Counted from the stretch's first letter, positions 1 to 8,588 are shown. The stretch: 21,746 bases of DNA from CAXBNB01 sp040151475 (GCF_040151475.1 NZ_JBDKWG010000106.1:1-21746); one strand, 5' to 3'. The notes: generated from the letters alone by a model not told the origin. Numbers and translations: made by a program.

Positions 1-366
1 GTAAAAACAGAAGAGGTCACAGTGGATGGAAAAAAGGTTGAAATGGATTTGAATGAATGGCAAAAATTCTGGCAAGTTCATTCTATGCACTATGATTCTG
101 ATGCGCAGGTTATGAAAAACATTAGTGCTACCTATCTACCCACTACTCAATCTGTACAACTCTCGCTAAACGAAAAATCTCTTAAACGAGACAACACCAG
201 ATGGAATTCTCACTATAAATATCAGTACAATTTAACGGAAGAGGAATCATATTCCGGACCTTTTGGAGAATTACGGTCTGGATCAAATGACTATACCATT
301 TACCAAGGACTTCCTCCTGTACGTAGGGGAGAGCTGCCTTTGTCTAATGTATTTTCTATCAAATAG
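1..366 (+). CDS. 3' end of an unrecognised gene (partial)
   Basis: The reading frame is open from the first base of the window and stops with TAG at 364-366, so this is the last 121 codons of a gene that starts upstream. The GTG at 22 is an internal codon and need not be a start. The visible part is polar and tyrosine/serine rich, with no membrane segment and no cysteines. The tail is proline- and arginine-containing (GLPPVRRGELPLSNVFSIK). I do not recognise the family. It could be the C-terminus of a secreted or outer-membrane-associated protein, but nothing here proves that. The gene runs toward the DUF1080 operon with about 450 bp between them, so co-transcription is unlikely. Confidence 0.6.
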   Translation, partial: VKTEEVTVDGKKVEMDLNEWQKFWQVHSMHYDSDAQVMKNISATYLPTTQSVQLSLNEKSLKRDNTRWNSHYKYQYNLTEEESYSGPFGELRSGSNDYTIYQGLPPVRRGELPLSNVFSIK

Positions 367-817
367 AATATGTCTGTAGCAAGCGAGTGTGGAGTACTAA
401 TACATAATTAATTTATCAATTTCATTTTAGAGTTAGCCATACTGGATGTATTGTTGAAATACAGAAGTACCCCCCCCATGGGAAAACCCATCGCTTGTTG
501 GTGATTTTTACTTTAGAAAATATCATCTCTCCTGTATCAACAATTTTCCGAAAGAAATATAATAGTTCTCTTACCATTCTATTCACCGAATGGAGAATCA
601 AGATCGGTTCTTTGATAGGTTTATTTGTAAAAAAACAGCAAAAAAATCTTACGATACCCCCTTTGTTACCCCTGTTGTTGTGCCTTTCTGGCATATATTG
701 CATTGATAATGACTTTAAAATACTTTGCGGGTACCCTATTTGAAAGGAATAGTTTTTAAGTTAAAGAGGATAATGGTCATACAGATAATTAATTCTAACA
801 CAGTTATATTAAATAAA
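367..817. other. 451 bp gap without a convincing gene
   Basis: Two overlapping opposite-strand open frames lie here (minus 422-703, plus 495-743), but neither looks like a real protein and they shadow each other. The stretch holds a run of eight C (470-477) running into a short perfect hairpin, ATGGG-AAAA-CCCAT at 478-491, and several A-rich runs. It presumably contains the promoter of the operon beginning at 818. I could not find an exact TAnnTTTG box; TACTTTG at 722-728 is one base short of it. Confidence 0.5.
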
Positions 818-1651
818 ATGAAAACGAAATTATTGTCATTTAAAAACCGGAGTTTTATGAACCCAGCCTTATTATTGGCTTTGATATTGGTAATTTCTTC
901 TTGCAGTCAGGGGTCAAAAAAAGAAGCTGACACTCAAACTCAGGCAGATGTGCAGACTAAAGAAGACTCTGATTGGATTTACCTTTTTGATGGAACAAGC
1001 ACTGAAGGTTGGAGAGCATATAACGGAGATGCTCTGCCCCCGGGATGGATTGCTAAGAATGGAGAATTGACTTTCGATACGGAGTTGGGGCTTGAGCAGG
1101 ATTACAAAGGCGGCAAAGACATCATTTACGGAGCAGAGGAATTTGACAATTTTGAACTTTATCTGGAATGGAAATTACCTGAAGGTGGAAATAGTGGTAT
1201 TTTTTATCACTTGAAAGAAGGATACAAAGGACCGCCTGAAGTTTCCCCGGAATATCAGCTTATTGATGATGTTAACTATGAGAATATCCATGATTTGACC
1301 GAGTACAATCTTAGTCTGGGTTATACCAGTAAACCCGAGGAGTTAAAGCCTCTTCAACGTACTGGTTCTGACTATGCCATGCATCCGGCCGATACAGTAA
1401 ATAAGGTGCTCAATCCAATTGGTGAATGGAATTCCAGTAGAATTATATTCACGCCTGATAATGTAGAACATTGGTTGAATGGGGTAAAGCTCCTTTCGTT
1501 TGTACCCTGGTCAGAAGACTGGTATGAGAGAAAGAACTCCGATAAATGGAAGAATAGTAAGGATTATGGAAAATATAAAACCGGATATATAGGATTGCAG
1601 GATCATTCTAGTCCTATTTGGTTTAGAAATATTAAAATCAGAAAATTGTAA
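818..1651 (+). CDS. DUF1080 family lipoprotein (3-keto-disaccharide hydrolase-like)
   Basis: The protein has 277 residues. Its lipoprotein signal ends in the lipobox VISSC with Cys29 as the acylated residue, so it is likely anchored in the envelope. From about residue 50 it matches the DUF1080 fold (PF06439, LamG-like beta-sandwich): the opening WIYLFDGTSTEGW, then LYLEWKLPEGGNSGIFYH, the loop around SPEYQLIDD, and the closing IGLQDHSSPIWFRNIKIRKL. Members are annotated as 3-keto-disaccharide hydrolases that act on sugars already oxidised at C3. The exported oxidoreductase that could do that oxidation starts 12 bp downstream. Start choice: ATG 818 gives a good positively charged n-region. ATG 857 is an alternative with GGAG just upstream. 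The frame extends up to a TTG at 725, but that would put a long non-signal stretch in front. The family call is firm; the substrate is unknown. Confidence 0.88.
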   Translation: MKTKLLSFKNRSFMNPALLLALILVISSCSQGSKKEADTQTQADVQTKEDSDWIYLFDGTSTEGWRAYNGDALPPGWIAKNGELTFDTELGLEQDYKGGKDIIYGAEEFDNFELYLEWKLPEGGNSGIFYHLKEGYKGPPEVSPEYQLIDDVNYENIHDLTEYNLSLGYTSKPEELKPLQRTGSDYAMHPADTVNKVLNPIGEWNSSRIIFTPDNVEHWLNGVKLLSFVPWSEDWYERKNSDKWKNSKDYGKYKTGYIGLQDHSSPIWFRNIKIRKL

Positions 1652-1663
1652 AATAGTATTGAT

Positions 1664-3100
1664 ATGAAAAAAAGAGAATTTCTAAAGGCAGCCGCAGTAT
1701 TGACCTCCTCTGCCGCTATACTACCCTCATCGTTATGGGCTTTGGCAAAAGACGGAAAGTTAAGGACTGCTCATATTGGAGTTGGTGGAATGGGAGCAGC
1801 AGACCTTGAAGCTATTTCTTCACATGAATCAGTAGTGGTTACGGCCTTATGTGATGTGGATTCTGAAAGATTAGCTGCAGCTCAAAAACTTCATCCGAAA
1901 GCTAAGGCTTTTTCTGATTATAGAATTATGCTTAAGGAAATTGGAAGTATGGTGGATGCGGTTATTGTTTCCACACCGGATCATACGCACGCACCAGCTT
2001 CTATGATGGCCATGGAAATGGGCAAGCCTGTATATTGTCAAAAGCCACTTACTCATCATGTCTCTGAAGCCAGAGCCATGCAAAAATTGGCAAAAGAAAA
2101 AAATCTGGTAACTCAAATGGGGATTCAGGTACATTCTTTTTATGATTATAAGTTGGCTACTTTGTTGATCCAATCAGGAATCATCGGTAAAGTACATACC
2201 GTACGGGCCTGGTCTCCAAAAAACTGGGGTTATGATGGTGCTGCACCCGAAGGAAATGATCCTGTGCCTTCTAACCTTGATTGGAATCTTTGGTTGGGAA
2301 CTGCACCCGAAAGACTTTACAAAGAAGGTTTTTACCATCCCGGAAATTGGAGAAAAGTAATGGATTATGGGTGTGGGACTTTAGGAGATATGGGTGTACA
2401 CATTTTTGATACTCCTTATAATGCCCTGGCACTTGATGTACCGAGAACAATTAAAAACAGTTGTAGAAAACCAACAGGATTTGGATTTCCCGAGAAAAAT
2501 TTAGTAACCTATGAATTTCCCGGAACCAAATACACAGCTAAGACATTGAAATGGGTATGGTATGATGGGCCTGATGCTCCTGAGTCTCATGAAGATTTGA
2601 AGTTGCCGGGTGAAGGGAAATCATCGGAAAAATCAGTGTCATCAAATGACAAGGATGCAAAGATGGAGGATAAAATTTCGCTTGACGCAAAAATAGCAGG
2701 CGAAGGTAAATTGCCGGATCAGGGAGCCATGTTTATTGGTGAAAAAGGTCGTTTACTTTTACCTCACTTTATGCAGTTACCAAAGAAAATTGTTGATGGA
2801 AAGTATGTTGACATATCTTCTGAAATTGCCGCTGTTGAAAAAGCGAATAACATGGGGAAACCTATTCGTAATTATAACTCCGAAGGGCCAAAACATTATC
2901 ACCAGTTTGTTGATGCATGTCTGGGTAAAGGAGAAACAACTGCTCCGTTTTCTTATGCATCGAGGCTGACAGAAACAATTTTGCTGGGAGTGATTGCTGG
3001 TCGATTTCCAGGTAAAACCCTTCACTGGGATAGTAAAAAAGCTAAATTTTCTGAGGAAGAAGCCAATCAATTTTTGGATTCGAAGTATAGAAAATTTTGA
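1664..3100 (+). CDS. Exported Gfo/Idh/MocA family oxidoreductase
   Basis: A 478-residue NAD(P)-dependent sugar oxidoreductase with an export signal. The N-terminus reads KKREFLKAAAVLTSSAA, a Tat-like motif with Lys-Arg in place of Arg-Arg, and ends near Ala26/Ala28. The Rossmann fold follows, with the dinucleotide loop GVGGMG at residues 39-44. The usual EKP signature appears as CQKP (residues 125-128) with Lys127 conserved; this variant is common in exported members. A second conserved stretch (DYGCGTLGDMGVHIFD) lies in the substrate domain. Residues around 300-350 form a Lys/Ser/Glu/Asp-rich, probably disordered insert. The gene lies 12 bp after the DUF1080 gene and ends before a strong terminator, so the two form an operon. 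A likely job is oxidising a glycoside to its 3-keto form for the partner; that is inferred from family pairing. Confidence 0.9.
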   Translation: MKKREFLKAAAVLTSSAAILPSSLWALAKDGKLRTAHIGVGGMGAADLEAISSHESVVVTALCDVDSERLAAAQKLHPKAKAFSDYRIMLKEIGSMVDAVIVSTPDHTHAPASMMAMEMGKPVYCQKPLTHHVSEARAMQKLAKEKNLVTQMGIQVHSFYDYKLATLLIQSGIIGKVHTVRAWSPKNWGYDGAAPEGNDPVPSNLDWNLWLGTAPERLYKEGFYHPGNWRKVMDYGCGTLGDMGVHIFDTPYNALALDVPRTIKNSCRKPTGFGFPEKNLVTYEFPGTKYTAKTLKWVWYDGPDAPESHEDLKLPGEGKSSEKSVSSNDKDAKMEDKISLDAKIAGEGKLPDQGAMFIGEKGRLLLPHFMQLPKKIVDGKYVDISSEIAAVEKANNMGKPIRNYNSEGPKHYHQFVDACLGKGETTAPFSYASRLTETILLGVIAGRFPGKTLHWDSKKAKFSEEEANQFLDSKYRKF

Positions 3101-3126
3101 TCATACTATAAAATTCTGTTAAATGA

Positions 3127-3156
3127 CCCTGCTGGTATATCCGGCAGGGTTTTTTT
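3127..3156 (+). terminator. Rho-independent terminator of the DUF1080/oxidoreductase operon
   Basis: CCCTGCTGG (3127-3135) pairs with CCGGCAGGG (3141-3149) over nine pairs with one G-U, leaving the loop TATAT, and is followed by seven T (3150-3156). It sits 26 bp after the stop codon of the oxidoreductase gene. Confidence 0.9.
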
Positions 3157-3262
3157 ATATCAGGGCAGGTAAAAAGCCCTGCTATTATTTGGCAGTTTAG
3201 GATATAATTTGATATTTACTTCAAATTATTATACTTATGTAAGCTCTTGTCATATTCTATTC

Positions 3263-3862
3263 ATGCAGGTCAACCCACTATCAGATCACGAAATGGATGG
3301 TGAACTTTGGAAAAAGTTCAGGCATGGAGACCGTTTGGCTTTTCAAAAACTTTATCAAAAATACCTGCAAGATCTGTTTAATTATGGTTTTAAAGTTACT
3401 CCCCAAAGAAGTCAGGTAACAGATGCCATTCAGGATATGTTTATTGACCTTTGGAATAACAAATCCAACCTGTCTCAAACAGAAAATATAAAGTATTACC
3501 TTTTCAAAGCACTAAGAAGACGTCTTATCAGAAACATTAAGGCAGATAAAAGGTATTGGGTTGGGGAAGAAAAAATAGCTGAAAATGCCACATTGGTCTT
3601 ACCATTAGAAAATATCATAATTGAAGGGCAGGAAAATGCTGAAAGACTGCATCAATTGAAAAAGGCTATTTCAAAGCTTTCAGACAGACAAAAGGAGTTG
3701 ATTAGCTTGATTTTTTATGAAGGGTTTTCTTACGAAGAATGTTCCAAACTCATTGGGATCAACCTGCGATCAACCTACACCTTGGCTTGGAAAGCACTAG
3801 CCAGCTTAAGAAAGGAAATTGTAAAGTGCATTATGATTCCCTTTTTGTTTCTGTTTTCATAG
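3263..3862 (+). CDS. ECF-type RNA polymerase sigma factor (FecI-like, Bacteroidota type)
   Basis: A sigma-70 family extracytoplasmic-function factor of 199 residues from ATG 3263. ATG 3293 would give 189; the frame also reaches back to 3209, but the added residues do not resemble the family. Region 2 is seen in FRHGDRLAFQKLYQKYLQDL and QDMFIDLWNNK. Region 4, with its helix-turn-helix, is SKLSDRQKELISLIFYEG followed by SYEECSKLIGINLRSTYTLAWKAL. Unlike many Bacteroidota ECF genes it is not followed by a FecR-type anti-sigma gene and a SusC/SusD pair; the next gene is convergent, with an 8 bp gap. Its regulon and any anti-sigma partner therefore cannot be read from this window. Confidence 0.88.
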   Translation: MQVNPLSDHEMDGELWKKFRHGDRLAFQKLYQKYLQDLFNYGFKVTPQRSQVTDAIQDMFIDLWNNKSNLSQTENIKYYLFKALRRRLIRNIKADKRYWVGEEKIAENATLVLPLENIIIEGQENAERLHQLKKAISKLSDRQKELISLIFYEGFSYEECSKLIGINLRSTYTLAWKALASLRKEIVKCIMIPFLFLFS

Positions 3863-3870
3863 TGCTCCTA

Positions 3871-4641
3871 TTACCCATAAATCTCATTCAATATGCCCGC
3901 CAGCCGGATGCCGGCCTGTAATAGCCGAAGGTTTAATGTATCGATATTGTCGAAGGTGTATTTATAGGTAAGGAATTTGTCTTCTGGCAAGTCATAGATT
4001 TGTTGGCGGTACGATTTGGACTCATATGCCCAGTCAAGCACTTTGGAGTTTTGCCATTCAGCAATTTGTGCTTCAGTAGGAAAGTCAATTGCTTCGCAAT
4101 ATTCTGTAAAACTAAGCTGTTGCTCGTCTATGATACCACTGTCCCAAACCCGGTGAAGGTTTGAAGTTTCATACATATATTTCAGCTTCACATCATTGCC
4201 TCCTTTATCTTTTCCATTGCCCACATGCAAAGGCTGATGAATGTCTCCGATCAGGTGAGTGATGCACCTGATGGCATGCAACTCTCCTTCGTAAGTAAAT
4301 TTTTTTGTTTTCAACTGCTCGATCAGGGCTTGGAGCATGATAATGACATCTCCCTCGTCAGGTGTGCCTGCTTGTTCGTAGGTCAGGCTGTCAGGGATCG
4401 TAGCAAAGTGCCAGTAATACTGATAGTCGTAGTTTTTATCCGACTTGATGTTGTCCATCCAGAAGCTGGCCATAGCCAGAGATTCATTGCCCAATATTTT
4501 TTGTACATTCTTTCTGGCTTTTTTTGTCATGTGGTTGTAGGCAATTTGACCTACTACACGGTGACCGGTTTTTCCCCAGGAAAAAGACTTTTCAGGAACA
4601 AGCAATACAAGAAGACAAGCCAATAAGACGCACTTTTTCAT
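3871..4641 (-). CDS. Secreted S1/P1-type nuclease
   Basis: A 256-residue zinc-dependent single-strand nuclease/phosphodiesterase. The signal peptide is residues 1-21; cleavage after SFS exposes Trp22, the N-terminal zinc ligand of this family. The other ligand positions are all present with the usual spacing: His27 (WGKTGH), Asp63 (FWMDNIK), His78 (YWHFA), His129 and Asp133 (HLIGD), His139 (QPLH), His163 and Asp167 (HRVWD). The tail (AGIRLAGILNEIYG) is also typical. Length fits the family. It acts outside the cytoplasm, probably for nucleic-acid scavenging. It is convergent with the sigma factor gene and divergent from the M3 peptidase. Confidence 0.95.
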   Translation of the reverse strand: MKKCVLLACLLVLLVPEKSFSWGKTGHRVVGQIAYNHMTKKARKNVQKILGNESLAMASFWMDNIKSDKNYDYQYYWHFATIPDSLTYEQAGTPDEGDVIIMLQALIEQLKTKKFTYEGELHAIRCITHLIGDIHQPLHVGNGKDKGGNDVKLKYMYETSNLHRVWDSGIIDEQQLSFTEYCEAIDFPTEAQIAEWQNSKVLDWAYESKSYRQQIYDLPEDKFLTYKYTFDNIDTLNLRLLQAGIRLAGILNEIYG

Positions 4642-4800
4642 ATTTGGGATGTTTTGTTAATGTAAACATACTAAAGGAAAGTAGAATTTTCCTTTTCCTA
4701 TTTTTACCAATATATGAAGATTTTTTTATTGAAATAAATTCAAATTGCTTTTAAAGACATGATTTATTTTGTTTCAGAACTATAAATCAACTCCTTCCTA

Positions 4801-4808
4801 TAAATTTG
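4801..4808 (+). promoter_or_regulatory. Candidate -7 box of the M3 peptidase gene
   Basis: TAAATTTG matches the Bacteroidota -7 consensus TAnnTTTG and lies 35 bp before the ATG at 4844. No TTTG/TTG was found at the expected distance upstream (the nearest, at 4768-4771, is too far), so this rests on one box only. Confidence 0.4.
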
Positions 4809-4843
4809 CAGTCCAAAAAAAGTAAAAAAATATCCCAAAATTT

Positions 4844-6874
4844 ATGAGTAATCCATTATTGTCTTCTTTCGATACACCATTTCGTACTCCGCCATTTCAT
4901 CTGATCAAAAATGATCATTACCTTCCAGCGGTTGAGTCCTTGATAGAAAGTACAAAAGAAGAAATAGAAAAAATAATCTTAAATGGTGAACCTGCTACTT
5001 TCGAAAATACCATTGAGGCACTTGAAAATACAGGCAGAGGATTGGATGCAGTTGCAGAAATTTTTTTCAACCTCAACTCTGCTGAAACAAATGATGAAAT
5101 GCAGCAGTTGGCAGTGGAGATTTCTCCGAAGCTCACGGAATTCAACAATGAGATCATGCAAAATGTGAAATTGTTTGCCAGAGTAAAGGCAGTTTATGAT
5201 CAGAAGAAAGATCTGAAATTGGATGCTGAACAAAGTATGCTGCTTACTAAAACCTACAAGGGATTTATCCGAAGTGGAGCAAATTTGTCGGGAAAAGACA
5301 AGGACAGGTTCAGGGAAATATCAATGGAGTTGTCTAAAACAACTTTGAAGTTCGGGGAAAATGTGTTGGCAGAAACCAATGGTTTTGAACTGGTTTTGGA
5401 CAATGAGGACGATTTGTCGGGAATACCCACCGGAATAAAAGTACAGGCAGCAGCAGCAGCCAAAGAAGCAGGGCATGAGGGCAAGTGGTTGTTTTCTCTG
5501 CATGCACCCAGTTATATTCCTTTCGTAGAATATGCCGACAAGCGTGAATTGAGGGAAAAAATGTATCGTGCGTTTGCCTCTAAAGCATTTAAAGGAGAGC
5601 ATGACAATCAGAATCTGGTGATTCAGATAGTGAAGCTGAGGGCTGAGTTGGCAGAATTGCTGGGTTATAAGACTTATGCAGATTATAAGCTGGAAGAAAG
5701 GATGGCGGAATCTCCTTCGAGAGTAACCTCTTTCTTAGAAGAATTGCTGACCAAATCTTTGGATAAAGCACAGTCTGAAGTAGCCGAGATCAAGAAATTC
5801 ATAAAAGAACAAGGCGATGACATAGAGTTGGAGCGTTGGGATTGGGCTTATTATGCACAAAAACTAAAAAAATCAAAGTTTGATATCAATGATGAAATGT
5901 TGCGTCCATATTTCAAGCTTGAAAGTAGCCTGGATGGTATTTTCATTACAGCCAGAAAGCTTTTTGGATTGCAGTTTGTAGAGAACAAAGGCATTCCTGT
6001 TTACCACAAGGATGTAAAAGCCTATGAGGTAAAAGACGAAAATGGCAATCATGTTTCGGTATTTTATGCCGACTTTTTCCCGAGAAAAGGAAAGCGTGGA
6101 GGGGCATGGATGACCTCATTTCGTGGACAATGGAAAGACGCTACGGATCACCGTCCGGTCGTGTCAATAGTGTGCAACTTTACTCCGCCTTCTGAAGACA
6201 AACCTTCTCTGCTTACTTATGACGAGGTAAACACTCTTTTTCATGAATTTGGTCATGCGCTACATGGCATGCTGGCGAATGGAAAATACAAAAGCCTTAG
6301 TGGAACTTCTGTATTTTGGGATTTTGTGGAGCTACCGTCTCAGATAATGGAAAACTGGCTGGAAGAAAAAGAATGTTTGGATTTGTTTGCCCGACACTAT
6401 GAGACTGGAGAGCCAATACCTCAGGAATTAGTTCAAAAAATTAAAGATTCTTCCAAATTTCATGCGGCATATCAAACTGTTCGTCAGCTTACTTTTGGGA
6501 TGATGGACATGGCATGGCATTCTATTGATAAAAATGCTGACATTAAGGATGTTGTGGATTTTGAATCTGTGGCTACTGCTAAAACGGAACTGTTCAACAA
6601 AGTGGAAGGCACTTGCCTGAGTACTCAGTTTTCTCATATTTTTCACGGAGGATATGGTGCCGGATACTACAGCTACAAGTGGGCAGAAGTGCTTGATGCT
6701 GATGCTTTTTCTCTTTTCAAAGAGAAGGGAATTTTTGACAAAGCAACAGCCGATTCTTTCAAAGAAAACATTCTGTCAAAAGGAGGAAGTGAGCATCCAA
6801 TGGTTTTGTACAAAAGATTCCGGGGACAAGAGCCTACTATTGATGCTTTGCTGGAAAGAAGTGGTTTAAAATAA
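4844..6874 (+). CDS. M3 family zinc oligopeptidase (Dcp-like peptidyl-dipeptidase)
   Basis: A 676-residue metallopeptidase of the thimet/oligopeptidase A/Dcp family, close to the usual length of about 680. The zinc site is HEFGH at residues 467-471 inside FHEFGHALHGM, with the third ligand Glu496 (FWDFVELPSQ) 25 residues after the second His, as the family requires. The C-terminal substrate-binding part FHGGYGAGYYSYKWAEVLDAD is typical of Dcp/OpdA. There is no signal peptide, so it should act in the cytoplasm, trimming short peptides. Which branch it belongs to (dipeptidyl carboxypeptidase or oligopeptidase A) cannot be fixed by eye, so no symbol is given. Confidence 0.95.
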   Translation: MSNPLLSSFDTPFRTPPFHLIKNDHYLPAVESLIESTKEEIEKIILNGEPATFENTIEALENTGRGLDAVAEIFFNLNSAETNDEMQQLAVEISPKLTEFNNEIMQNVKLFARVKAVYDQKKDLKLDAEQSMLLTKTYKGFIRSGANLSGKDKDRFREISMELSKTTLKFGENVLAETNGFELVLDNEDDLSGIPTGIKVQAAAAAKEAGHEGKWLFSLHAPSYIPFVEYADKRELREKMYRAFASKAFKGEHDNQNLVIQIVKLRAELAELLGYKTYADYKLEERMAESPSRVTSFLEELLTKSLDKAQSEVAEIKKFIKEQGDDIELERWDWAYYAQKLKKSKFDINDEMLRPYFKLESSLDGIFITARKLFGLQFVENKGIPVYHKDVKAYEVKDENGNHVSVFYADFFPRKGKRGGAWMTSFRGQWKDATDHRPVVSIVCNFTPPSEDKPSLLTYDEVNTLFHEFGHALHGMLANGKYKSLSGTSVFWDFVELPSQIMENWLEEKECLDLFARHYETGEPIPQELVQKIKDSSKFHAAYQTVRQLTFGMMDMAWHSIDKNADIKDVVDFESVATAKTELFNKVEGTCLSTQFSHIFHGGYGAGYYSYKWAEVLDADAFSLFKEKGIFDKATADSFKENILSKGGSEHPMVLYKRFRGQEPTIDALLERSGLK

Positions 6875-6892
6875 TAGAGAACTTTAAAATAT

Positions 6893-6921
6893 GATGGCGG
6901 AGCTATGCGGGCTCCACCATC
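6893..6921. terminator. Probable shared terminator hairpin between convergent genes
   Basis: GATGGCGGAGC (6893-6903) and GCTCCACCATC (6911-6921) form an 11-position stem with one mismatch around the loop TATGCGG. It lies between the M3 peptidase stop and the last codons of the convergent lipoprotein gene. On the minus strand it is followed by ATATTTTAAAG, a weak T tract; on the plus strand there is none. It may serve mainly the minus-strand gene. Confidence 0.5.
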
Positions 6922-7319
6922 AACGTAACAACATAATCCGAAAGTTCGGTATTTTCATCTGACTTGAGAACCGGAGCAACAAGATTCAATAATGTGACCT
7001 TATACCCTCCAATAGTATTGGTAGAATTGGATTGATCTCCGATGGATAATTCCAGGTCCTGATTGTTTGCTTTTATCGTAATTACCAATTTCCCCTGCCA
7101 CACACATTGGACATCTTCGGGACAAAGAGAGTTGGCATTCACTTGTGAAAATCGGATTTTTAAGTCTTCATTTTTTACAGATATTTCCTGATTGTATGCG
7201 ATGTTGAATTGCTTGTTGAGTTCTGCGATTGCCGGAACATCCATGCTGTCTTCTTCACAAGCAGCTGCACTGAGAATAAAAAAGGCAATAATTGAAATGA
7301 TATGGACTAATGATTTCAT
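6903..7319 (-). CDS. Small lipoprotein of unknown function with a C-x6-C-V-W-x-G motif
   Basis: 138 residues. The signal peptide ends in a lipobox (LSAAAC, Cys21), followed by an acidic EEDS stretch. The mature part is beta-rich and carries a motif around CPEDVQCVWQG, whose two cysteines could form a disulfide; small Bacteroidota lipoproteins with this motif are common, but I know of no function. There are no membrane segments beyond the signal. The gene stands alone, convergent with the M3 peptidase, and its 3' end overlaps a terminator-like hairpin. Real gene: confident. Function: none offered. Confidence 0.75.
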   Translation of the reverse strand: MKSLVHIISIIAFFILSAAACEEDSMDVPAIAELNKQFNIAYNQEISVKNEDLKIRFSQVNANSLCPEDVQCVWQGKLVITIKANNQDLELSIGDQSNSTNTIGGYKVTLLNLVAPVLKSDENTELSDYVVTLMVEPA

Positions 7320-7432
7320 TGGTGTAATTGTATAATTCTAAAAATAAACCTGCTATCCTACAGACACAATTACAATTTCAATGGTTGGAAAGGGCTAAAT
7401 ATTTTTGAAAGGAAGTTTTAGGGTAAACGCAT

Positions 7433-8515
7433 TCATTTGTTGAGATAAATCTTTTTCAGCACCTCTGTTTTTTCAGTGCTTTTGGCAATATCATTGGTCG
7501 TAAACATCATCACGCCAGTTGATTTGCTGCTTAACCCTCCCTCAAGAACTTTTTCAAATTCGCCTGCTGAGATTATACCCGGATCGTCATGTGCCTGAAC
7601 TATCGGCCACACTTTGGGGTAAGAATCATTACCTATATCTAATCGGTTACAAAACCACTCTATGTTCTCTTCGACCCATTCTGGATTTCTACCCATTCTG
7701 GCATGATATACCATAGGTGAAAATACGTCAACGGTTTCTTGCAACAAGTCGTAATCTAACCCAAGTATTCTTCTTCGGGCACCATCAAAATCCTGATCGT
7801 TCCAGGGACAATGATAAAGCCCCAATAGTGCCTTTGGTCTTATTTCTTTTACTATTTGTTTTATTTCAACGGTCCAGTCAAAGATCACTTTGCAACGCCA
7901 CTTACGCCACATTTCTTCATGATTATTGAGTATCCAGGCAGCACTTTCCGAAGTATTTTTTCCAGGGATTTCAAGTCCTGTACTTTGAGAAAAATTGGCT
8001 AAGCAATGATCACAAAAGCATGTTTCAGGTAAAATGGGTTTCGGGTCTTCGAACTGAGCATGCCAATGAACATAATCCATCCACACCCCATCAAGATCAA
8101 AATTCACCAGGAGTTCTCGTAGTTGAGCAAATCGATATTTCCGAAATTCGGGTTCGGTAGGGCACACTCCCATAAACCATGTAGCCGCCTCGATTTTATT
8201 TCCTTTTTCATTAATTGCCCATGCCTCAGGGTGCTTTTCTACATAATTCTTTCCATTCAGGGTAGCAAATTCAGCGAATACCTTCGCTCCTTCGGATTTG
8301 GCTTTATCAATCATTTCTTGGTTGATTGATCCACTATGAACGAATATGGAGTTAATACCCAATTCATTCAATGTGAGTCCCTTGTCCCATAGTGCTTTTG
8401 GATTGCCATAGATGCCTTGTATTTCTACCACTTTTCTGTCTTGCTCGCAGGATATTAATGCTAGTGCAATAATTATTGGAAAACATAGTGTCCAAAATTT
8501 TAAGTGAATGTGCAT
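7433..8515 (-). CDS. Glycoside-hydrolase-like TIM-barrel lipoprotein
   Basis: 360 residues with a lipoprotein signal (ALALISC, Cys23). The body looks like a (beta/alpha)8 barrel of the hypothetical glycosyl hydrolase type (GHL/family-10-like glycosylhydrolases). Strand-end acids are visible in FDLDGVWMDYVHWH (Asp142 and Asp147), and later strands in ALLGLYHCPW and VDVFSPMVYHARMG. A cysteine cluster CFCDHC (residues 166-171), seen in several uncharacterised barrel proteins, follows the putative catalytic strand and may bind a metal. It is likely surface- or periplasm-anchored and carbohydrate-active, but activity is unproven. It stands alone, divergent from the MATE pump gene. The other possibility is a non-catalytic barrel. 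Confidence 0.7.
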   Translation of the reverse strand: MHIHLKFWTLCFPIIIALALISCEQDRKVVEIQGIYGNPKALWDKGLTLNELGINSIFVHSGSINQEMIDKAKSEGAKVFAEFATLNGKNYVEKHPEAWAINEKGNKIEAATWFMGVCPTEPEFRKYRFAQLRELLVNFDLDGVWMDYVHWHAQFEDPKPILPETCFCDHCLANFSQSTGLEIPGKNTSESAAWILNNHEEMWRKWRCKVIFDWTVEIKQIVKEIRPKALLGLYHCPWNDQDFDGARRRILGLDYDLLQETVDVFSPMVYHARMGRNPEWVEENIEWFCNRLDIGNDSYPKVWPIVQAHDDPGIISAGEFEKVLEGGLSSKSTGVMMFTTNDIAKSTEKTEVLKKIYLNK

Positions 8516-8588
8516 TGTTGATTGATTCTTGTGAGGATAATTATACCATTTAAAGATAATCAGGAATAGAGAAGATATGTCAACTGAG

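Noticed and set aside
422..743. Opposite-strand ORFs minus 422-703 and plus 495-743 upstream of the DUF1080 gene
   Set aside because: They overlap each other almost fully, have no recognisable domain and a random-looking composition, and cover a run of C and short hairpins; best taken as chance open frames.
3896..3919. GC-rich palindrome (CCGG-ATG-CCGG) near the end of the nuclease gene, considered as an inserted repeat
   Set aside because: It encodes AGIRLAG, which is part of the normal conserved tail of S1/P1 nucleases, so coding constraint explains it.
4225..4754. Plus-strand ORFs across the S1/P1 nuclease gene
   Set aside because: Shadows of the nuclease reading frame, which carries all family ligands on the minus strand.
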